A stretch of 9,330 nt of DNA from DATLHO01 sp035539855 (lineage in GTDB: Bacteria > Bacteroidota > Ignavibacteria > OLB7), in contig DATLHO010000196.1 in assembly GCA_035539855.1 (NCBI GenBank), positions 1 to 9,330 of the forward strand, given 5' to 3'. Below, piece by piece: positions 5,372 through 9,330 of the stretch. Position 1 is the first letter of the stretch, and each line of letters opens with the position of its first letter. A program made the position numbers and the translations under genes. The notes beneath the pieces are model-generated. The model made no database searches. It saw nothing but the letters and a program-made list of their open reading frames with translations, and was not told the origin of the DNA.

Positions 5372-6529
5372 ATGTCCAACGTGCGCACGCTTCTGGCTGC
5401 ACCCCGGTGGCGCCCCCGTGTGGGAGCGCTTCGCGCGCTCGTCGTGCTCGCCGGCCTGTGCGCCGTCGGCACCGTGCGCGCCGAGGTGGTCGAGTGGACG
5501 CTCGTCGACCAGTCGCTTCGCGCGCGGACGACCTCGGCACTGTTGCGCTACTACGGCATCGTCCGACCGGACAGCCTCCGCATCCGCTACATCAGCGCGA
5601 ACGCTCCGCTGGCGACCTACCGCCTGCGCGCCGAGCGTGACGGCAACGACACCGCCGGCCAGATCGTCTCGATCTCACTGGGCCAGTTGACGCTCGCCTC
5701 GACGCCCGCGGTCCGAATCGCGCTCGGCGAGGATCTCCACCGCGCGCTCGTGGCGACGCGACTCGATCCGCGCGCCGACCGACAGGTGATCGGCGCCGGC
5801 GACCTGTTCGCCGCGGTCGACTGGCCGGAGCAGCACCATGCCCTGCTCGCGCTCGACCGGGCCGACTATCGGCTGGGGCAGGCGCTGGCCGTCTTCGCGA
5901 TGATCGGCGCGCCGGAGAGCAACCAATTCTTCTGGGGCGACGCGACCGCCCGCATCGGCGTCGCCACGCCGTCGGCGGAGTTCGCGGTCCTCGTCCCGTT
6001 TGCCGGCGGCGCGACGCCGATCGGCCCCCTGCGCGCGCGCCGTCTGGCCCCAGGCTACGGCGCGGCGATCACCGGCCGCTACGGTCCGCTGCTCGGCCGC
6101 ATCCGCTTCACCGCGGTCTCCCAAGACGCCGAGCGCGCGATCAGCACGATCGAGCAACCGTACGTCCACACGCTCTCGACGCAGGCCTGCTGGCTGACGA
6201 CGTTCTCGACGCGCTCCGGTCCCTTCTATCTGTCGGCCGGCGTCGGCTACGAGGAGTTCCGCTCGGTCTTCGGCGATTCGGGCGAGGTCGCGACGCTCGA
6301 GCGCGTCAGGAGGATCTCTCCGGTCGTCGATCTGGCCTACGAAACCCCGGGCCGCAACTACCGGATCGCCGTCGGAGTGGCCGACATGGCGCTGCGTGGC
6401 AGCGTTCTTGTGCAGTTGTCTCGACGGTTGTCGGTCGAGGCTCGCTGGGTGAGCAATGTCGCGCTGCGCGATCGCTCGGAGTTCGAGCATCCGTTTCTCT
6501 TCTTCCTCTCGCCCCGTATCAGCTTCTGA
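5372..6529 (+). CDS. Secreted protein with predicted outer-membrane beta-barrel (barrel protein 2)
   Basis: No known family is recognised. The 385-residue product has a signal peptide with a long arginine-rich n-region (to about 21), a hydrophobic core (22-35) and cleavage after VRA (37). A shorter start at GTG 5420 is possible. A globular region (about 38-180) is followed by strand-like alternating segments (about 190-385) ending in LSPRISF, a terminal phenylalanine typical of outer-membrane barrels. Matching blocks occur in the same order as in the preceding protein: an LSLG-like strand near residues 99-107, VLVPFAGGATPIG (207-218), GVGYEEF (290-296) and the C-terminal strand. The two genes look like an old tandem duplication. 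ATG 5372 abuts the upstream TAG with no visible ribosome site, so translation probably depends on reinitiation. It is the last gene of the tight operon. Confidence 0.72.
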   Translation: MSNVRTLLAAPRWRPRVGALRALVVLAGLCAVGTVRAEVVEWTLVDQSLRARTTSALLRYYGIVRPDSLRIRYISANAPLATYRLRAERDGNDTAGQIVSISLGQLTLASTPAVRIALGEDLHRALVATRLDPRADRQVIGAGDLFAAVDWPEQHHALLALDRADYRLGQALAVFAMIGAPESNQFFWGDATARIGVATPSAEFAVLVPFAGGATPIGPLRARRLAPGYGAAITGRYGPLLGRIRFTAVSQDAERAISTIEQPYVHTLSTQACWLTTFSTRSGPFYLSAGVGYEEFRSVFGDSGEVATLERVRRISPVVDLAYETPGRNYRIAVGVADMALRGSVLVQLSRRLSVEARWVSNVALRDRSEFEHPFLFFLSPRISF

Positions 6530-6579
6530 GCCGTAGATTCGCCGACGACCATCCACCATTGGCCGGAGGCGCGCACACT

Positions 6580-7362
6580 ATGGACTCGAACCACCCGCAG
6601 ACTCTCCCCCTCGTTCTCATTCACGCGTTCCCCTTGACCGGCACGATGTGGACGCCGCAGATCGACGCGCTCGGCGCCGACCTGACGATCCACGCGCCGG
6701 ATCTGCCCGGCTTCGGTGGCGAGCCCGGCCTCGACGAGGAAGTGCTGTCGATGGAGCGCATGGCGCTGTTCGTGCAGCAACTACTTGACGCCCGCTCGAT
6801 CGACCGCTGCATTCTCGGGGGATTGTCGATGGGTGGGTACGTCGCATTCGCCTGCCTGAGGACGATGCGCGATCGGATTGCCGGGCTCATCCTCGCCGAC
6901 ACGCGCGCGGCCGCCGACGACGAGGAGACGCGCAAGGGTCGCATCGCTGCAATGGAGCGGATCGGTGGCGGCGGGTATGAGGAGTACTGCGATCTGCTGA
7001 TGCAGAAACTCCTCGCCGAGTCGACGCGCAGGACGCGCCCTGAGATCGTCGCGACGGTGCGTCGTGTGATGCTCGAGACGCATCCGGAAACCGCCGTGGC
7101 GGCGCTCCTCGGCATGCTCTCGCGTGGCGACGCGCGCGACCTGCTCCCGACGATCGACGTCCCGACCGCCATCATCGTCGGCGAGCACGACGCGATCACC
7201 GCCGTCGACGAGTCCCGCACCATGGCCGAGGCGATTCCCGGCGCGACACTTCACGTCATCCCCAACGCCGGACACCTCTCCAACATCGAGAACCCCGACG
7301 CCTTCAACGAGGCCGCGCGCGAGCTCGTCGCCAGAGTCGACGCAACCGTCGCAGCCGGTTAG
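6580..7362 (+). CDS. Alpha/beta-hydrolase fold enzyme
   Basis: This 260-residue cytoplasmic hydrolase has all the landmarks of the fold. They are an oxyanion HAFPL motif (15-19), the nucleophile elbow G-L-S-M-G with S83 as the presumed nucleophile, the acid D204 in VGEHDAIT, and the histidine H232 in NAGHLSNIENP. Residues about 115-180 form the helical cap. The general pattern resembles 3-oxoadipate enol-lactonase/PcaD-like enzymes and BioH-type esterases, but no substrate can be read from the sequence and no aromatic-degradation genes are nearby. ATG 6580 is preferred over TTG 6559 because GGAGG sits 10 bases upstream (6565-6569). It follows barrel protein 2 by 50 bases with no terminator seen, so it may be co-transcribed. 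Its TAG stop overlaps the stop of convergent mltG. Confidence 0.9.
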   Translation: MDSNHPQTLPLVLIHAFPLTGTMWTPQIDALGADLTIHAPDLPGFGGEPGLDEEVLSMERMALFVQQLLDARSIDRCILGGLSMGGYVAFACLRTMRDRIAGLILADTRAAADDEETRKGRIAAMERIGGGGYEEYCDLLMQKLLAESTRRTRPEIVATVRRVMLETHPETAVAALLGMLSRGDARDLLPTIDVPTAIIVGEHDAITAVDESRTMAEAIPGATLHVIPNAGHLSNIENPDAFNEAARELVARVDATVAAG

Positions 7363-8378
7363 CGGTCGACGCGCTGACGATACTCACGAACGGCGCGGTT
7401 GTGCTCGGCGCCGGTTCGCGTGAACGTGTGGCGGCCACTGCCGTCGGCCTTGGCGACCATGTAGAGGTAGTCGTGCTTCTGCGGGCCGACAGCAGCGCGG
7501 ATCGACGAGCGTCCGGGGTTGTTGATCGGCGTCGGCGGCAGCCCCGCGTACATGTAGGTGTTGTAGGGACTGTCGATGCGCAGATCGCGGTAGAGGATCC
7601 GCCGCGGTCCGTCGGGGATGATGTACTGGATCGTCGGATCGGCCGCGAGCTTCATGCCGCGCCGAATGCGGTTGAGGTAGAGTCCGGCGATGACCGGTCG
7701 CTCCTCCTCGACGCGCGCCTCGCCCTCGACGATCGACGCGAGGATGATCGCCTCGTACGCGCTGAGGCCGTTCTGCTTCGCGCGATCCTTCATCTCGTCG
7801 TCGTAGAACGCGCGGAACTCCTCGGAGAGCCGTCGCAGCAGCACTCGAGGATCCTCGCCCCAGAAGAGGAAGTACGTGTCGGGAAGCAGATAGCCTTCGG
7901 CGGTGGCGGCGTTGATGCCGATCGTTCCGAGGAATGCGCGGTCGTTGGCGAGCTTGACGAACGTCGTCGAGTCGACACCGAGCTCGCGATGAAGGATCGA
8001 GGCCATCCGGCGGATGGTGCTGCCCTCCGGGAACGTCACTTTCACCTTAACCGTCGATCGGCCTTCGACGAGCGCGTCGAGCAGCTCGGCGCTGGCGGTG
8101 CCGCGTCGGAACTTGTAGGTGCCCGGCCGGATGCGCGCGTCCTTACCGGTGCCCGCGGCCAGCAGGCGGAAGGCGGTGCGATTGGCGATCGCGCCGGAAA
8201 ACTCGAGCGAATCGAGAATCTGCGCGAACGAGGATCCCTCGGGAATCCGCACGATCACTTCGTCGTCGGATCCTGAGCGCAGCCAGAGCTCCCAGGCGAC
8301 ATATCCCCCCACGACGAGAGCGACCACCATCAGTACAAGCACGATCGGTCGAGCTCGTCTCCTCCTTGCAACACCCAT
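7359..8378 (-). CDS. mltG: Endolytic murein transglycosylase MltG
   Basis: MltG is an inner-membrane lytic transglycosylase that cuts nascent peptidoglycan strands and helps set glycan chain length. The 339-residue protein has an Arg-rich N-terminus (5-10), one transmembrane helix (about 11-31), a LysM-like region (about 40-118) and the YceG catalytic domain. The catalytic glutamate is E218 in ILASIVEGEA, followed by ERPVIAGLYLNRI, GMKLAADPTIQY, the YNTY and GLPPTPINNPG segments, and KHDYLYMV, all family hallmarks. Length matches E. coli MltG (340). ATG 8378 is supported by AGGTG seven bases upstream on the minus strand. The gene is convergent with the hydrolase and shares four bases with it (TTAG), and is divergent from the TPR gene. 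The usual partners tmk/holB or ruvX are not visible here. Confidence 0.97.
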   Translation of the reverse strand: MGVARRRRARPIVLVLMVVALVVGGYVAWELWLRSGSDDEVIVRIPEGSSFAQILDSLEFSGAIANRTAFRLLAAGTGKDARIRPGTYKFRRGTASAELLDALVEGRSTVKVKVTFPEGSTIRRMASILHRELGVDSTTFVKLANDRAFLGTIGINAATAEGYLLPDTYFLFWGEDPRVLLRRLSEEFRAFYDDEMKDRAKQNGLSAYEAIILASIVEGEARVEEERPVIAGLYLNRIRRGMKLAADPTIQYIIPDGPRRILYRDLRIDSPYNTYMYAGLPPTPINNPGRSSIRAAVGPQKHDYLYMVAKADGSGRHTFTRTGAEHNRAVREYRQRVDR

Positions 8379-8399
8379 GGATGAACACCTAGATTAAAG

Positions 8400-8418
8400 C
8401 CAATCGGACCCAATCGGA
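8400..8418. promoter_or_regulatory. Two CCAATCGGA direct repeats in the mltG/TPR divergent region
   Basis: CCAATCGGA occurs at 8400-8408 and 8410-8418, exactly ten bases (one helical turn) apart, 22-40 bases upstream of the mltG start. The core CCAATCGG also occurs (minus strand, 1761-1768) in the other divergent intergenic region of the window. Ten-base phasing suits a dimeric or cooperative regulator, but no protein can be named. The remainder of the 112-base gap is AT-richer than the genes and holds no clear ORF. Confidence 0.4.
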
Positions 8419-8490
8419 ATTTAACCGTCGATCCCGAAGCGCGCCTCACGGTCCCGGGGAAAAATCGCGCCGTATCGCCCTACAGACTCA

Positions 8491-9330
8491 ATGCTGCGAC
8501 CCGCCTCCCTCCTCCTGCTGTTCATTAGCACGACCGCTGCCTGCCTGGCGCAGGCGTCGGTCGGAACGGCCACGCCGTCGGCATCGGGTTCCTCGCCCGA
8601 TTCTCTTCGCGCGGCGCAGGATTCCGTGCTCGCGCGCGCGATGGCGATCGTTGCGGCCGATTCGTCGGCGACCGACGAGTTCGAGCGGATGGTCGTGATC
8701 TACAAGGAGCGCAGGCGCTTCGCCATCCAGCTCGAGACGGCGATGGCCATGGTCTCGTCGAATCCGCGCTCGGCGCTGGCGCACCTGCTCTACGGTGACG
8801 CGCTGCTGGACAACGACCAGCCGGAGCGCGCGCTCGGGGAGCTCCATGCGGCGCTCGTGATCCAGCCGACGTACGTGCGCGCGCGGGTGATCCTCGCCGA
8901 GACGTACGAGATCCTTCAGAAGGGCGACTCGGCGTTGGTGCACCTGGACACCGCACTGCGGCACAATCCCCGTCACGCGCAGGCGTACATGCAGCGCGCA
9001 AAGCTGCTGACGCGCCGCGGCCGCATGAGCGAGGCGGCGTCGGACTACCGCATGGCCTGCGAGCTGCTTCCGGACGCGCCGTCGTCATACGGACCCTGGA
9101 TGAAGCTCGCCGACGCCCTTGTGGCGACCTATGCGTTCGACGAGGCGATCGACGCGCTCACCTACTGCACGCGCCTGCAGCCGTCGACGCCGGACGCCTG
9201 GCTGCGCCTGGCCGAGGTGCACGAAAAGGCCGGCCGCATCGAGCGCGCCATCGCGGCCTACAACGACTTCGCACGCCGCTTCGCCGCCGACGAGCGAGCG
9301 CTCGACGCCGAGAGAGCGGCGCTGCGGTTG
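8491..9330 (+). CDS. Secreted tetratricopeptide-repeat protein, cut by the window edge
   Basis: The frame is open for 280 codons from ATG 8491 to the last base, so the C-terminus is missing. Residues 1-22 form a signal peptide (hydrophobic core LLLLFI, cleavage after AQA). C18 in a TAAC context is a weak lipobox, so a lipoprotein is possible. A Ser/Ala-rich spacer (23-45) and a helical region precede tandem TPR units at about 94-127, 128-161, 162-195, 199-232 and 233-266. Each has the A...Y/L...G...A pattern and most end in NP, QP or LP. TPR arrays are protein-binding scaffolds, and this one would act in the periplasm or at the outer membrane. No ribosome site is seen before the ATG. No enzymatic domain is visible in the part present. 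Confidence 0.9.
   Translation, partial: MLRPASLLLLFISTTAACLAQASVGTATPSASGSSPDSLRAAQDSVLARAMAIVAADSSATDEFERMVVIYKERRRFAIQLETAMAMVSSNPRSALAHLLYGDALLDNDQPERALGELHAALVIQPTYVRARVILAETYEILQKGDSALVHLDTALRHNPRHAQAYMQRAKLLTRRGRMSEAASDYRMACELLPDAPSSYGPWMKLADALVATYAFDEAIDALTYCTRLQPSTPDAWLRLAEVHEKAGRIERAIAAYNDFARRFAADERALDAERAALRL

Noticed and set aside
5675..6559. Minus-strand 294-codon frame opposite barrel protein 2
   Set aside because: Shadow composition, no family features; plus-strand protein has a signal peptide and terminal barrel strand.
7401..8276. Plus-strand 291-codon frame opposite mltG
   Set aside because: mltG is unmistakable on the other strand, including the catalytic glutamate.
8491..9088. 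Minus-strand frames opposite the TPR gene (8488-8976, 8525-9088)
   Set aside because: The plus frame is open for 280 codons with a signal peptide and regular TPR units; the minus frames are Arg-rich shadows.

Overview
The window is a GC-rich bacterial chromosome segment with tightly packed genes and typical Gram-negative envelope functions. Seven complete genes and one gene cut by the right edge can be supported. Two housekeeping genes are clear: cdsA (CDP-diacylglycerol synthase) and mltG (endolytic murein transglycosylase). A pair resembling GldL/GldM of the type IX secretion/gliding motor, with two predicted outer-membrane barrel proteins, points to the FCB group (Bacteroidota, Chlorobiota/Kapabacteria or relatives). 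That placement is an inference from family resemblance and is not settled by the sequence.

Layout. Bases 1-54 are a perfect 25-bp hairpin. Bases 74-209 are eight 17-bp tandem repeats; the last one contains the cdsA stop codon. Two genes run leftward, a zinc-ribbon/DUF2007 protein (1738-1382) and then cdsA (1279-200), separated by 102 bases holding an inverted repeat and a copy of the upstream gene's stop region. A divergent regulatory region (1739-1843) separates them from a rightward four-gene operon (1844-6529): a two-TM protein with a cytoplasmic coiled coil (GldL-like), a one-TM periplasmic protein (GldM-like), and two paralogous secreted proteins with outer-membrane barrel signatures. 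The junctions are ATGA, then ATTAG (an apparent AUU start), then stop followed directly by ATG. An alpha/beta-hydrolase gene follows 50 bases later. It meets leftward mltG tail-to-tail, sharing four bases. After a second divergent region (8379-8490) a secreted TPR protein begins and runs off the right edge.

How the genes may work together. The first two genes of the operon look like the stator/rotor pair of a proton-driven GldLM-type motor: a membrane glutamate in the second helix of the first protein, and an arginine-rich stretch just before the single helix of the second, followed by a long periplasmic arm. Instead of the gldK/gldN genes expected in type IX secretion, the operon continues with two diverged tandem duplicates that look like outer-membrane barrels. 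The most interesting reading is a divergent trans-envelope energy transducer whose outer-membrane partners are encoded beside it. This is an inference from topology, gene order and short motifs, not a demonstrated function.
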